NCBI GenBank assembly: GCA_016702705.1
Contig: JADJDM010000006.1
Coordinates: forward strand, 186,001 to 250,000
Length of the DNA: 64,000 bases
DNA from: Bacteroidota bacterium
Lineage (GTDB): Bacteria > Bacteroidota > Bacteroidia > B-17B0 > Aurantibacillaceae
Reading direction: 5' to 3'
The first letter of the stretch is position 1; each line of letters begins with the position of its first letter. Shown in pieces: positions 7,824-17,243 of the stretch. The position numbers and the translations under genes are program-made. Under the pieces are notes generated by a model. That model saw nothing but the letters and a program-made list of their open reading frames with translations. It searched no databases and was not told the DNA's origin.

Positions 7824-8506
7824 AAATATCTATTTTAGGAACAGGAACAGTTGGCCAAACGATAGCCGCGAAATTAATTTCATTAGGACATGAAGTTATG
7901 ATGGGTACAAAAAACGCAGCTGATAAATTAGCTTCAACCAACAAAGATGGTATAACTATTTTTGCCAATTGGCACAAAGAAAACAACAGAGTTAAACTTG
8001 GCACTTTTGCAGAAGCTGCTTTGTTTAGTGAACTAATTTTTAATGCTACTCAAGGTGCAAATTCGATAAATGCTTTAAACTTGTCAGGAAAAGAAAATTT
8101 AAAGGGTAAAATATTAATCGACATTGGTAATCCTTTAGATTTTAGTCAAGGAATGCCGCCGTGTTTAATTCCTTCACTTTCTAATACAAATTCATTAGGC
8201 GAAGAAATTCAGAAAACGTTTCCAGATACCAAAGTTGTAAAAACCTTAAATACCATGTGGTGTGGATTAATGGTAAACCCAGCATTAATAAACAATGCCG
8301 ACCACACCAACTTCATTTGCGGGAATGATGCAGAAGCAAAAAATACAGTTAAATCGCTTTTAAACGAATTTGGCTGGAAAAACGAGAATTTATTGGATTT
8401 AGGTGATATAAGCTGTGCAAGAGGAACGGAGGCAATATTGCCTGTTTGGCTAAGAATTTGGGGAGCAACCAAAAACGGGGCATTTAACTTTAAAATAGTT
8501 AGCTAA
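7820..8506 (+). CDS. NAD(P)-binding oxidoreductase, F420-reductase-like
   Basis: The protein begins with a Rossmann motif (ILGTGTVGQTIAAKL) and follows the pattern of COG2085 NADP-dependent F420-reductase-like dehydrogenases: VMMGTKN, IDIGNPLDF, VVKTLNTMWCGLMVNP and the final LPVWLRIWGATKNGAFNFKIV. Length 228 residues is normal. The coenzyme is more likely NADPH acting on an unknown small molecule than F420, which Bacteroidota generally lack. It is translationally coupled to the preceding lipoprotein gene. Confidence 0.8.
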   Translation: MKISILGTGTVGQTIAAKLISLGHEVMMGTKNAADKLASTNKDGITIFANWHKENNRVKLGTFAEAALFSELIFNATQGANSINALNLSGKENLKGKILIDIGNPLDFSQGMPPCLIPSLSNTNSLGEEIQKTFPDTKVVKTLNTMWCGLMVNPALINNADHTNFICGNDAEAKNTVKSLLNEFGWKNENLLDLGDISCARGTEAILPVWLRIWGATKNGAFNFKIVS

Positions 8507-8546
8507 TCCTCTACCACACCTTTTTGTTTATAATCTGTTAATATAT

Positions 8547-8577
8547 TTTGATAATTTGCTAAAAATTACAATCTTTG
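8547..8577 (+). promoter_or_regulatory. Bacteroidota sigma-A-type promoter
   Basis: TTTG at 8547-8550, a spacer of exactly 19 bases, then AATCTTTG at 8570-8577, one mismatch from the -7 consensus TAnnTTTG. It lies about 110 bases upstream of the SPOR-domain gene, leaving a leader of about 100 bases. Confidence 0.6.
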
Positions 8578-8687
8578 TGGTATTAACCCAAATTTAAGTA
8601 TGAAATAGCCATGTGCCAAAACACATAAAACTAAAACACATACATGGCGTATACCATATGACCACTAAAAACAATAAATATTTACAT

Positions 8688-9596
8688 ATGAAAAAATTAC
8701 TCGCTGTTGCATTTTTATTTATCAGTGTTATTTCATTTGCTCAATTAAGCATTACCCACAATATGCCAAGTTCTATAAACCCAGGCGCTAGTCAGGATAT
8801 TGAATTTACTATAAACAAAGGTTCAGTTGGTGGTTTTGCAAAGTTTCAATGTGATTTACCTTTCGGCTTTACTGCAACCAATGTTGATTCTAAAAGCGGG
8901 AATTTTACTTTTGAAAATCAACGTTTAAAAATCGTTTGGGTATCAGTACCTGGCGATGCGTCTTTTACTTTTAAATTCACGATGGGCGTTCCTGCAAATG
9001 CTATTAATAGTGCTAGCATCAGTGCAAAATTCTTTTATCTAGAAAACAATGTTAAAAAGGAATTAGATATGCCTGCTCATACAATGAAATTTGGTGAAGG
9101 AAGCGTTACTTCAACACCTACTAACACTGTTGCCGCAACTCCTACAAATACTGTAACAAGCACCCCTACTAATACTGTTGCTGCAACTCCAACAAACACA
9201 GTAACAAGTACTCCAACTAACACTGTTGCAACAACTCCAACTAATACGGTAGCAGCTGTTCCAACTAATACTGTTGCTGCTACTCCTACAAACACAGTTA
9301 CAAGCACACCAACTAATACAGTTACTTCTACTCCAACAAAAACAACAACTACAACTCCATCTTCAACTGGAGTTACATATAAAGTTCAATTAGGCGCATT
9401 TTCAAGTTCACCTGCTAAATCTAAATTCCCTGGTGTAAATTTCACTGTTACCGAAGAAGGTGGTTATTTTAAAGCCGTTTCTGGTAACTTTAACAATATT
9501 GATGATGCATTAAAACATAAATCAGAATTATCTGCAAAAGGTTACCAAGGGTTTATTGTTGCTTATAAAAATGGGCAACGAATTGGATTAAAATAA
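8688..9596 (+). CDS. Exported protein with PTNTV repeats and a SPOR domain
   Basis: I start at MKKLLAVAFLF (8688), which gives a clean signal peptide ending SFAQ; an in-frame ATG at 8613 only adds an unlikely 25-residue leader. Residues about 20-135 are a beta-sandwich-like domain. A low-complexity stretch of 8-residue units (TVAATPTN / TVTSTPTN) follows. The last 75 residues (YKVQLGAFSSSPAK to the end) resemble a SPOR domain, which binds septal denuded peptidoglycan. A periplasmic protein with a flexible Thr/Pro linker is the best reading. A promoter at 8547-8577 precedes it and a strong terminator follows. Confidence 0.8.
   Translation: MKKLLAVAFLFISVISFAQLSITHNMPSSINPGASQDIEFTINKGSVGGFAKFQCDLPFGFTATNVDSKSGNFTFENQRLKIVWVSVPGDASFTFKFTMGVPANAINSASISAKFFYLENNVKKELDMPAHTMKFGEGSVTSTPTNTVAATPTNTVTSTPTNTVAATPTNTVTSTPTNTVATTPTNTVAAVPTNTVAATPTNTVTSTPTNTVTSTPTKTTTTTPSSTGVTYKVQLGAFSSSPAKSKFPGVNFTVTEEGGYFKAVSGNFNNIDDALKHKSELSAKGYQGFIVAYKNGQRIGLK
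9105..9360 (+). repeat. 24-base coding tandem repeat (8-aa PTNTV units)
   Basis: About ten imperfect units of 24 bases encode T-V-[AT]-[AS]-T-P-T-N. Third positions differ between units while the peptide is kept, which suggests selection on the peptide. Antisense reading frames through this stretch are valine-rich shadows. Confidence 0.9.
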
Positions 9597-9615
9597 TAAC
9601 TCAAACTCATATTTC

Positions 9616-9643
9616 AAACCCCGACCAAAAGTCGGGGTTTTTG
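9616..9643 (+). terminator. Terminator after the SPOR gene
   Basis: A perfect 10-bp stem, aaaccccgac (9616-9625) with gtcggggttt (9631-9640), has a 5-base loop and a T tract. Confidence 0.92.
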
Positions 9644-9740
9644 TTTATATAAACTTGCAAAATGTTCATATTATAAACGAGCTTATATAACAACAGCAGG
9701 CATTGCTTCTTATTTTTGTATTCTACATTTATTTCTTACT

Positions 9741-10535
9741 ATGAAGCAATACCACGATTTAATGCAACATGTGCTTGAGCACGGGGCAACAAAAACAGAT
9801 AGAACAGGTACAGGAACAGTTAGCGTATTTGGTTACCAAATGCGTTATAATTTGCAAGAAGGTTTTCCATTACTTACCACAAAAAAATTACATACAAAAT
9901 CCATCATTCACGAACTATTATGGTTTTTGAAAGGTGAAACTAATATTGCCTACCTTAAAGAAAACGGAGTTCGTATTTGGGACGAATGGGCTGATGAAAA
10001 CGGAAACCTTGGACCTGTTTATGGATCACAATGGAGAAGCTGGCCAACACCTGATGGTGGGCACATCGATCAAATTACCCAAGTAATTGATATGATTAAA
10101 AAAACTCCAGACTCGCGAAGACTAATTGTAAGCGCTTGGAATGTTGCCGAAATAAACAACATGAAATTGCCTCCTTGCCACGCTTTCTTTCAATTTTATG
10201 TAGCTGATGGAAAGTTAAGTTGTCAATTATACCAACGCAGTGCAGACATATTTTTAGGAGTTCCTTTCAATATTGCTTCTTATGCAATTCTTACTCAGAT
10301 GGTTGCGCAAGTATGTAATTTAGAAGTAGGCGATTTTGTTCACACACTTGGTGATGCGCATTTATACTCAAATCATATTGAGCAAGCTAAGCTTCAATTA
10401 TCAAGAGATTTTAGAAAACTACCTACACTGAAAATGAATAAGGAAGTAAAAAGTATTTTTGATTTTAAATTCGAAGATTTTACGATAGAAGGTTATGACC
10501 CTCATCCACACATAAAAGCAGAAGTTGCAGTATAA
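9741..10535 (+). CDS. thyA: Thymidylate synthase
   Basis: ThyA methylates dUMP to dTMP with methylene-tetrahydrofolate. The 264-residue protein is of normal ThyA length and carries the catalytic cysteine in LPPCHAFFQFYV, the RSADIFLGVPFNIASYA segment and the final GYDPHPHIKAEVAV. TATTTTTG at 9711-9718 matches the -7 promoter consensus. Very secure. Confidence 0.97.
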   Translation: MKQYHDLMQHVLEHGATKTDRTGTGTVSVFGYQMRYNLQEGFPLLTTKKLHTKSIIHELLWFLKGETNIAYLKENGVRIWDEWADENGNLGPVYGSQWRSWPTPDGGHIDQITQVIDMIKKTPDSRRLIVSAWNVAEINNMKLPPCHAFFQFYVADGKLSCQLYQRSADIFLGVPFNIASYAILTQMVAQVCNLEVGDFVHTLGDAHLYSNHIEQAKLQLSRDFRKLPTLKMNKEVKSIFDFKFEDFTIEGYDPHPHIKAEVAV

Positions 10536-10564
10536 TTACGATCAATTAGCATTAAAAATATTTT

Positions 10565-11540
10565 ATGGAATACAGAAGACTAGGTAAATCAGGATTACAA
10601 GTTAGTGCATTGTCATTTGGAAGTTGGGTAACCTTTGGTTCACAAGTTGGGGATGACACTGCTGAAAAATGTATGAAGTTAGCATACGATAACGGAGTTA
10701 ACTTTTTTGATAATGCCGAAGCGTATGCAAGTGGCAAATCAGAAATAGTAATGGGGAACATCCTTAAAAAATGGGATGGGATCGCAGCACATTTGTTGTT
10801 TCCGAGTAAAGTGTATTGGGGTGGTAAATTACCAAACCAAATAGGTTTAAGTCGTAAACATGTTACTGAAGCTTGCCACGCTGCATTAAAACGTTTGCAA
10901 GTTGATTATTTGGATTTGTATTATTGCCATCGCCCAGATAAAAAATACACCAATGGAAGAAACCGTTCGAACAATGAACGATTTAATTCAGCAAGGAAAA
11001 ATATTGTATTGGGGGACAAGTGAGTGGAGCGCGCAAGAAATTATGGAGGCATACTCTGTTGCTCGTCAGTTTGGTTTAACACCACCTACAATGGAGCAAC
11101 CGCAATACAATTTGTTTCATCGCGAACGTGTTGAGGTAGAATACAATAAACTATATCGTGAAATTGGATTAGGTACAACCATTTGGAGTCCATTAGCATC
11201 AGGGCTTTTAAGTGGTAAGTACATGAACTTAACGCCTAACGATACGCGTATTGACCGCCCAGGAATGGAGTGGTTAAAAGAATTAATTGTTGGCGAACAA
11301 AATGCTTGGAAACACGAAAAGTAAAACGATTAAAAGCCGTTGCTGATGAATTAGGAACAAACTTATCTCGCATGTCGATTGCTTGGGTACTTAAAAATCC
11401 AAATATCTCAACTGCAATTTTAGGTGCAAGTAAAGTAGAACAATTAGAAGACACCTTGCAATCATTAGAAGTACTTCCAAAACTCACTATAAGTTATGGA
11501 ACGCATTGAAGGCATTATGGATAACAAACCCAAAATGCCC
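10565..11540 (+). CDS. Aldo/keto reductase (KCNAB-like), several frameshifts
   Basis: The sequence is that of a voltage-gated potassium-channel beta-subunit-like aldo/keto reductase: MEYRRLGKSGLQVSALSFGS, the catalytic region NFFDNAEAYASGKSE, KVYWGGKLPNQIGLSRKH, YLDLYYCHRPD, and AILGASKVEQLEDTL. It is broken into pieces at about 10,780 (a duplicated 5-base gggat and an extra g at 10,814), 10,950 (ccc to cc), 11,325 (one A lost) and 11,495. The real C-terminus (MERIEGIMDNKP) runs into the anomalous homopolymer stretch at 11,537. Most breaks are homopolymer indels, so I treat it as one gene in a poorly sequenced stretch. Confidence 0.85.
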
Positions 11541-11710
11541 CCCTTTCTTTTTTTTTTGACAAGTTCAGCGTGACTTATTGTTATTAAAATAAATCCTGTC
11601 AGTTCGAGCGCAGTCGAGAACTGAACATTGGGAACCGAAATTTTCTTTTTCCCGGGGGTTTTGGGGGGGGCGAAAAAAGAGAGGGCCCCGGGGGGGGGGC
11701 TTTTTTTTTC
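11537..11710. other. Anomalous homopolymer-rich stretch, likely assembly artefact
   Basis: Long runs unlike the rest of the window occur here: c6, t11, ggggg, tttt, g8, aaaaaa, gggg, g10 and t9, mixed with two Bacteroidota extragenic repeats. The G/C runs are out of keeping with the AT-rich surroundings. It lies exactly where the frameshifted aldo/keto reductase and hsp20 converge. Confidence 0.6.
11597..11627. repeat. Bacteroidota extragenic palindromic repeat
   Basis: The segment carries gtcagttcgagcgcagtcga followed by gaactgaac, an imperfect palindrome (cagttc/gaactg arms) that I recognise as a common dispersed repeat in Bacteroidota. It lies between two convergent genes. Confidence 0.55.
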
Positions 11711-12158
11711 ACAACACACTTATCTCTTTCACTGATTTTTTTGCTAGCTCTTCTTTAGGAAGTTCGAATTGCAAAATTCCGTTTTTGTATTCAGCTTTAA
11801 TTGCTTCGTGAGCAATGTTTTCAGGCAAAGTAAAACTTCTTGAGAAAGAATTATAACTGAACTCACGCTTAGTGTAATTTTTCTCTGTTACATTTTCCTC
11901 AGCTTTCTTTTCAGCTGTTACTGTTAAGGTATTGTTCTCCAAATTAATTTTGAAGTCGGCTTTATCAAAGCCTGGTGCTGCAAAGTCAATGTTAAAGCTT
12001 TTTTCTGTTTCGTGTATGTTTACGGCTACGTGTTTGGTATACAAAGAGCGTAAACTATTTCCTCCATTTACAAAGTCGTTAAATGCTTCATCAAATAAAG
12101 GTGAAAGACCGAAACCCATTCTTCCTTTTTGCGGATTGTTTACTTTTACTAGTGTCAT
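11709..12158 (-). CDS. Small heat-shock protein, Hsp20/alpha-crystallin family
   Basis: Hsp20 proteins are ATP-independent holdases that bind unfolding proteins. The 149-residue protein has the alpha-crystallin core from about residue 40 to 135: VNIHETEKSFNIDFAAPGFD, DFKINLENNTLTVTAEK, then SFTLPENI and AEYKNGILQFELPK. The short tail KKSVKEISVL carries the C-terminal I-x-V/I type anchor. The stop lies at the very edge of the anomalous homopolymer stretch, but the C-terminus looks intact. Confidence 0.92.
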   Translation of the reverse strand: MTLVKVNNPQKGRMGFGLSPLFDEAFNDFVNGGNSLRSLYTKHVAVNIHETEKSFNIDFAAPGFDKADFKINLENNTLTVTAEKKAEENVTEKNYTKREFSYNSFSRSFTLPENIAHEAIKAEYKNGILQFELPKEELAKKSVKEISVL

Positions 12159-12296
12159 GTTATTATGTTTTTAAATTTGGAACATTATTATCAAGTTGTA
12201 TTCCGATGCAATTTTCGGATAAATTTTCAGTCAACTTGACCAATTACAATCATTTTAAAAGTCAAATTGTCGTTTAAGAATGTAATAAACTGAAAA

Positions 12297-12327
12297 ATTG
12301 TCGGGCAAAATGAAAATAGTATCTTTG
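12297..12327 (+). promoter_or_regulatory. Promoter of mltG
   Basis: ATTG at 12,297-12,300 (one mismatch to TTTG), a 19-base spacer and TATCTTTG at 12,320-12,327 (perfect TAnnTTTG). It is 18 bases upstream of the GTG start of mltG, so the leader would be very short. Confidence 0.55.
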
Positions 12328-12345
12328 ATTTAAATTATTTATAGC

Positions 12346-13404
12346 GTGGCAAAAAGTGGTTTCTTAGGCGGAAAAATTGTTAAAGCATTTTTAGTGATTG
12401 TACTGATATTAGCTGCTATTGGTGGCTGGTGGGCATACCAAAACTTATATAAAAGCAATGTGTTTTTAGATGGAAAAAAATCTAAGATACTTTTAGTGCG
12501 CACTAATTTTACTTACGAAGATTTACTAAATGAATTATATAGCGAAAATTTAATCGTTAATCACGCATCGTTTGAATGGCTTGCACAACGTATGGATTTA
12601 AAAAAAGAATTTAAACCCGGACGTTATCGAATTACTGCAAAAATGAGCAATCGCCAACTCATTAACATGATTAAATATGGCAAACAAGAAAAAGTAAAAC
12701 TCACCTTTAACTCAAGCGACCGAACAAACGGACAATTAATTGAAAAGATAAGTGACAAATTAGAGATTGAAAAAGATGAACTAGAAGATTTGTTTAATGA
12801 TGAAGCTCGCTTAAATGACCAATACGGATTAAACAAAGAAACTGCGCGCACTTTGTTTATTAACGGAACTTACGAATTAAATTGGAATACACATTTAGAT
12901 GAGTTTATGGATTTGATGAAATCAAACTATAAAGAGTTATGGAACGAAGAAAGAAAATCAAAAGCAGCGAAACTTGGCTACACACAATCAGAAATAATGG
13001 CCCTTGCATCCATTGTTCAATGTGAATCGGGAATTAAAACAGAACAAAATAAAATTGCCGGGGTATATTTAAACCGACTAAAAAAAGGAATGCCTTTGCA
13101 AGCCGACCCAACTTTGATTTATGCTGTTGGAGATTTTACCATTCAACGTGTTCGTAATGGTGATAAAGACATTGATTCTCCATACAACACTTATAGAAAT
13201 AAAGGCTTACCTCCAGGCCCAATATGCTTGCCTTATGAACAAGCTATTGATGCAGTGTTAAATTATACTAAGCACGATTACATCTTTTTTTGTGCAAAAC
13301 CAGATTTATCGGGCTATTCAAACTTCTCTGCTAACTACGAACAGCATCAAAAGTATGCTAAAGCTTATCAACAAGAAATGGATAGAAGAGGAATTAAAAG
13401 ATAG
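12346..13404 (+). CDS. mltG: Endolytic murein transglycosylase MltG
   Basis: MltG cleaves nascent glycan strands at the inner membrane and is thought to end peptidoglycan chain growth. The protein has one N-terminal membrane segment (residues about 10-30, KAFLVIVLILAAIGGWWAY), a LysM-like region, and the YceG catalytic domain with ASIVQCESG (catalytic glutamate), YLNRLKKGMPLQADPT, and SPYNTYRNKGLPPGPI. It starts with GTG at 12,346; upstream there is only the promoter. Length 352 is normal. It is divergent from hsp20. Confidence 0.95.
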   Translation: MAKSGFLGGKIVKAFLVIVLILAAIGGWWAYQNLYKSNVFLDGKKSKILLVRTNFTYEDLLNELYSENLIVNHASFEWLAQRMDLKKEFKPGRYRITAKMSNRQLINMIKYGKQEKVKLTFNSSDRTNGQLIEKISDKLEIEKDELEDLFNDEARLNDQYGLNKETARTLFINGTYELNWNTHLDEFMDLMKSNYKELWNEERKSKAAKLGYTQSEIMALASIVQCESGIKTEQNKIAGVYLNRLKKGMPLQADPTLIYAVGDFTIQRVRNGDKDIDSPYNTYRNKGLPPGPICLPYEQAIDAVLNYTKHDYIFFCAKPDLSGYSNFSANYEQHQKYAKAYQQEMDRRGIKR

Positions 13405-13405
13405 C

Positions 13406-16300
13406 CTAACTAAAAGGTAATACGATATCAACCAAAACGCCATTCTTAGTTTCATCAGCTGCTGATTTATCAATAATCGAAATAGAAGCGCCTTGAATGG
13501 TGGTAATTCTATCTTTAATATTTTGTACGGCAATCGATTTTGTTTTATCCTTCCGTTTAATGTTTGTGTTTACACCAGCTTTTAAGCCACTACCATTATC
13601 TTCGATAGTGATGCGTAAAAAATTTCCTTCTTTCTTAAACGAAATTTGAATAAAACCATCCTTCGACAATTCCTTAAAACCATGAATAATTGAATTCTCA
13701 ATCAAAGGTTGCAAAATCATATTCGGAATTTTTGTTTTATGAATATCTATTGCAGGGTCAATATCTATTTCATAATTAAACTTGTTTTCAAAACGCAATT
13801 GCTCTAGGTCTATATAAATACGTAATCGTTCAACTTCATCATAAATGCTAATAAAATGAAGCGTTGCCATTTCAAGGGTTTGGCGTATTAAGTAACCAAA
13901 CTTTGCCAAGTAATCAGAAGCTTCGTCATTTTTATTCATGTGAATATAATGCTGAACCGAACTTAACGCATTAAAAATAAAATGTGGGTTAATTGCAGCA
14001 TTAAGGGCTTCGTATTTTAATTGTACAATTTTTTGTTCGATATCTGATTTACGTTGCGCCTCTGCCCTAACCTTTTTAATTCGATAAGCAATTATGAATA
14101 TTATAATAAAAACTGCTAGCAAAATTTCTAAACCCGTAAACCACCAAGTAAGATAAAAAGGAGTAATTACATTAATACGAACAAAATAAGGCCGACTCCA
14201 GTTTTTCCCATCATTAGTTGCATAAATTTCTAAAATATGTTTTCCATATCTTAATTCGGCTAATTCAATTGCAGCATTCTGAACAGTATTTTCATTCCCA
14301 TTATCTAGTACCCATTTATATTTAATCGAATTGGTTTTTGAATATCCAATTGAACCAAAGTAAATACTCAAGTTGCGTTGTTCAACATTAAACTCATTGC
14401 TTTCAAAATTGACCTTTCCATTAGAAGTGATGCTATCAACATAAATAATAGGAATATGCTTAGAAATATACTTGTTCAAATACAAATTCAGCTCACACAT
14501 CCCTTCATTGGTAGCAATTAAAAGCGTATTGTTACTTTTGTTGTAAACCATATCATTAATCTCTTTCGAACTTAAACCATCCTCCTCCGAGTAATATTCG
14601 TTGAATCCACTCTTTCTAATTTTATATAAACCATTGTAAGTACCAAGAAAAATATTGCCGCTATTATCCTTTTCAAAACAAGTTACTTTTTCAATTATTT
14701 GATTATTTATTTCGCGTATTTGAGTAATTTTTCCATTACTATAGCTCAACAATTCCTTTTCAGTAGAAACATACAGCGTTGAATTATCATCTTCAATCAC
14801 ATCTAATATCTTATGATTAAAATGTTGGTTATCTATTTTATCCAATTCGTCTTTAACCAAATTATACCGATACAAACCTTCATCTGTTCCACACCACACC
14901 AAGCCTTTTGAATCACGAAAAAAACAATTCACGCGATTTCGATTTCCATCCTCTTCATCAAATGGAATAGTTTTATAGTGTACGAAAGAAGATTTTTTGT
15001 AATTATAAGTAACCAACGAAAGTTTATTATCCCAACCACCAACTATAAAAACAGTATCGTTAATTTTTTCCATTCTACGATATGTTACAAATTGATATAC
15101 TGCACCTGATTTGGCCTTAATTATATTAGGTTGCGAATTAGCTACAACAATACTACGACCTGCCAAAGGAATTACTTTGTAAATATATTCGCGCATAGTT
15201 TGGTTATTGCGAACATTTGTAACTTTATTCGAATCTTTATAAAAAATCTCTAAACCATTTCTTGTTCCAAAATAGTAATTACCCCGCTCATCAACATCAA
15301 TATAATTTAAGTTTTCGTTTTCTAAAATATTTTTAGCTACAAATACGGATTGAGCAATTTTGTATAAACCCTTATTATATGTGCCAATCCAAATATTGTT
15401 TTCAATATCTTCTGTGATGCTTGTAATCGAATTATCTGCAAGGGTTTGAATAGATTCAAAATTTCTTAATTGTTTAGATTGCTTTTCAAAACAAAATAAA
15501 ACGGAGGGATAGTTTGTTGAAAACCACAAATTTTCATTCCTATCCAAAAACATTTTATTTACAAAGGAAAGTGTACTATCATATGTTATTGAATCAACTG
15601 TTAAGTTCTTTATTCTGTCATATTTAATAATTTTTCCTTTTATAGAGAAATAAACAGCGTTTTTTCGCGCAACTACAGAACTTATAGAACCACTATATTC
15701 GCTATGGTTTTCGAAATTACTTACAATTCTATTTTTGTAACTTTTTAATCCATTATCAGTAGCGATAATTACTTCACCAGTTTGTGTAATTGCGAAATCA
15801 TTAATAAAAGAACCTAGCACTACAATCGAATCCGAGATCTTACCTTTATTTAAATCATAAACTTTAATCTTATTCGAATTGCTATTAAGAATGTACACGA
15901 GTTTGTTGCTCTCAACCAATTTCACAACCTTAAAAACATGCGATGAAAAATTCACAGAACTTTTAGAGGCCTTGTTTTCTTTAGAATCAAAAAGAAAAAA
16001 ACCTGAAGTCCCTGTTGTAACAAATAATTTATTGTTTCCAACTGGAACTACATTGGTAATTTGATTATCTGTAATTGCCGAATTATAACTTGTGAATTTT
16101 CTAAACTTTTTTCCATCAAATTTATTTAAACCCAATTCAGTAGAAATCCATAAAAAACCTGAACTATCTATGCAGACATTAGTAACAGAAGAATTAGATA
16201 ATTCATCCCTTGATGTATAATTAGTAATATTATAAGACGTTTGGGCAAAAACAAGTTTCGCAACACATAGCAAAACAATTATGAAAGAGAATTTTCTCAA
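13406..16300 (-). CDS. LytS-type sensor kinase with regulator-propeller sensor
   Basis: A signal peptide (ending VFAQ) is followed by about 630 residues of two-component-regulator propeller repeats (VCIDSSGFLWISTELGLNKF, WIGTYNKGLYKI, FFRDSKGLVWCGTDEGL), a Y_Y_Y-like beta-sandwich and one membrane segment at about 720-740 (TGLEILLAVFIIIFIIAYRI). The cytoplasmic part is a His_kinase (PF06580) domain: the histidine in AAINPHFIFNALSSVQHYI and the ATP-binding PNMILQPLIENSIIHGF and DNGSGL. This is the periplasmic-sensing kinase of a LytTR regulator encoded next to it, with a 4-base overlap. The ligand is unknown. Confidence 0.93.
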   Translation of the reverse strand: MRKFSFIIVLLCVAKLVFAQTSYNITNYTSRDELSNSSVTNVCIDSSGFLWISTELGLNKFDGKKFRKFTSYNSAITDNQITNVVPVGNNKLFVTTGTSGFFLFDSKENKASKSSVNFSSHVFKVVKLVESNKLVYILNSNSNKIKVYDLNKGKISDSIVVLGSFINDFAITQTGEVIIATDNGLKSYKNRIVSNFENHSEYSGSISSVVARKNAVYFSIKGKIIKYDRIKNLTVDSITYDSTLSFVNKMFLDRNENLWFSTNYPSVLFCFEKQSKQLRNFESIQTLADNSITSITEDIENNIWIGTYNKGLYKIAQSVFVAKNILENENLNYIDVDERGNYYFGTRNGLEIFYKDSNKVTNVRNNQTMREYIYKVIPLAGRSIVVANSQPNIIKAKSGAVYQFVTYRRMEKINDTVFIVGGWDNKLSLVTYNYKKSSFVHYKTIPFDEEDGNRNRVNCFFRDSKGLVWCGTDEGLYRYNLVKDELDKIDNQHFNHKILDVIEDDNSTLYVSTEKELLSYSNGKITQIREINNQIIEKVTCFEKDNSGNIFLGTYNGLYKIRKSGFNEYYSEEDGLSSKEINDMVYNKSNNTLLIATNEGMCELNLYLNKYISKHIPIIYVDSITSNGKVNFESNEFNVEQRNLSIYFGSIGYSKTNSIKYKWVLDNGNENTVQNAAIELAELRYGKHILEIYATNDGKNWSRPYFVRINVITPFYLTWWFTGLEILLAVFIIIFIIAYRIKKVRAEAQRKSDIEQKIVQLKYEALNAAINPHFIFNALSSVQHYIHMNKNDEASDYLAKFGYLIRQTLEMATLHFISIYDEVERLRIYIDLEQLRFENKFNYEIDIDPAIDIHKTKIPNMILQPLIENSIIHGFKELSKDGFIQISFKKEGNFLRITIEDNGSGLKAGVNTNIKRKDKTKSIAVQNIKDRITTIQGASISIIDKSAADETKNGVLVDIVLPFS

Positions 16301-17046
16301 GTTCTTTTTTGCTTCATGAATTTATTAAACAAAGGGCGCTTAAGAACCGCAATAGGAAGTTCTGTACCATCTTTCAATACTACATATCCATTACCTTCAT
16401 TCTTAACTTCTTTTATACATGAAACATTTACAAAATGTGTTTTATGAATCCTGAAAAATTCATCGGTACGAATTTGGTCGTTGAATTTTTTTAAGGTTTT
16501 AGAGCTAAGTAACTCTGTTCCGTTTGCCAAATGTATTTTTGTATAATTTCCCTGAGCCTCAAAACGTACAATTTCATTTAAACCAACAATTACATATCCA
16601 TTAGAGTGAGTAATAGCAATACGATTTGCACTTAAATTTCCAACTTCTTCAACTCTTGGTTTTGGTTCTTCTTTTATATTTTTTGAAGATGCGAAAAAGA
16701 CCTTTAATGCTTCAACTTGCTCTTGCAACGTTTTAGTCATTACAGGTTTAAGTAAATATCCAAAAGCACCATTCTCCATTGCTTCTAATGCGTATTCACG
16801 ATGCGCAGAAACAATAACTACCTGTGCCTTTTTCTCCTTAATACTTTTTAAATAAGTAATCCCATCAATTAATCCCATAACAACATCCAAGAAAACTACA
16901 TCAGGGTGATGAAGTTCAATTAGTTTATTTGCCTCAAAAGCATTAGACGCTAGTCCAACGATTTCAATTTCCTTACAATTTTTTTCGATGAGAATCCTAA
17001 GATTTTCTCTTCCATGTAATTCATCATCTACTATTATTGCCTTCAT
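16297..17046 (-). CDS. LytTR-family response regulator
   Basis: Residues 1-115 are a receiver domain with the acidic pair DDE, the phosphoacceptor aspartate in VVFLDVVMG and the lysine in GYLLKPV. The C-terminal LytTR DNA-binding domain contains IVRFEAQGNYTKIHL and FFRIHKTHFVNVSCI. It is the first gene of a two-gene operon with the propeller kinase (4-base overlap). Target genes cannot be read from the sequence. Confidence 0.95.
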   Translation of the reverse strand: MKAIIVDDELHGRENLRILIEKNCKEIEIVGLASNAFEANKLIELHHPDVVFLDVVMGLIDGITYLKSIKEKKAQVVIVSAHREYALEAMENGAFGYLLKPVMTKTLQEQVEALKVFFASSKNIKEEPKPRVEEVGNLSANRIAITHSNGYVIVGLNEIVRFEAQGNYTKIHLANGTELLSSKTLKKFNDQIRTDEFFRIHKTHFVNVSCIKEVKNEGNGYVVLKDGTELPIAVLKRPLFNKFMKQKRT

Positions 17047-17243
17047 AATTTATTTAGGGTTAGTGCAAACATACTATAAAATTTATTTTAAACAAATAGC
17101 ATTTTTCATCACAATCTCAACTAATAAAGAAATTAACAGAATATTTTAAAGAAAATGCGCCTTTTTACACTTTTTTAGCCTCATTTCCTGCCCGTTTTCG
17201 CTACAAATTCTTATTATTTGGTATATTCGCATCTCTATAAAAA

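Noticed and set aside
9077..9307. Valine-rich minus-strand reading frame
   Set aside because: It is the antisense shadow of the PTNTV tandem repeat.
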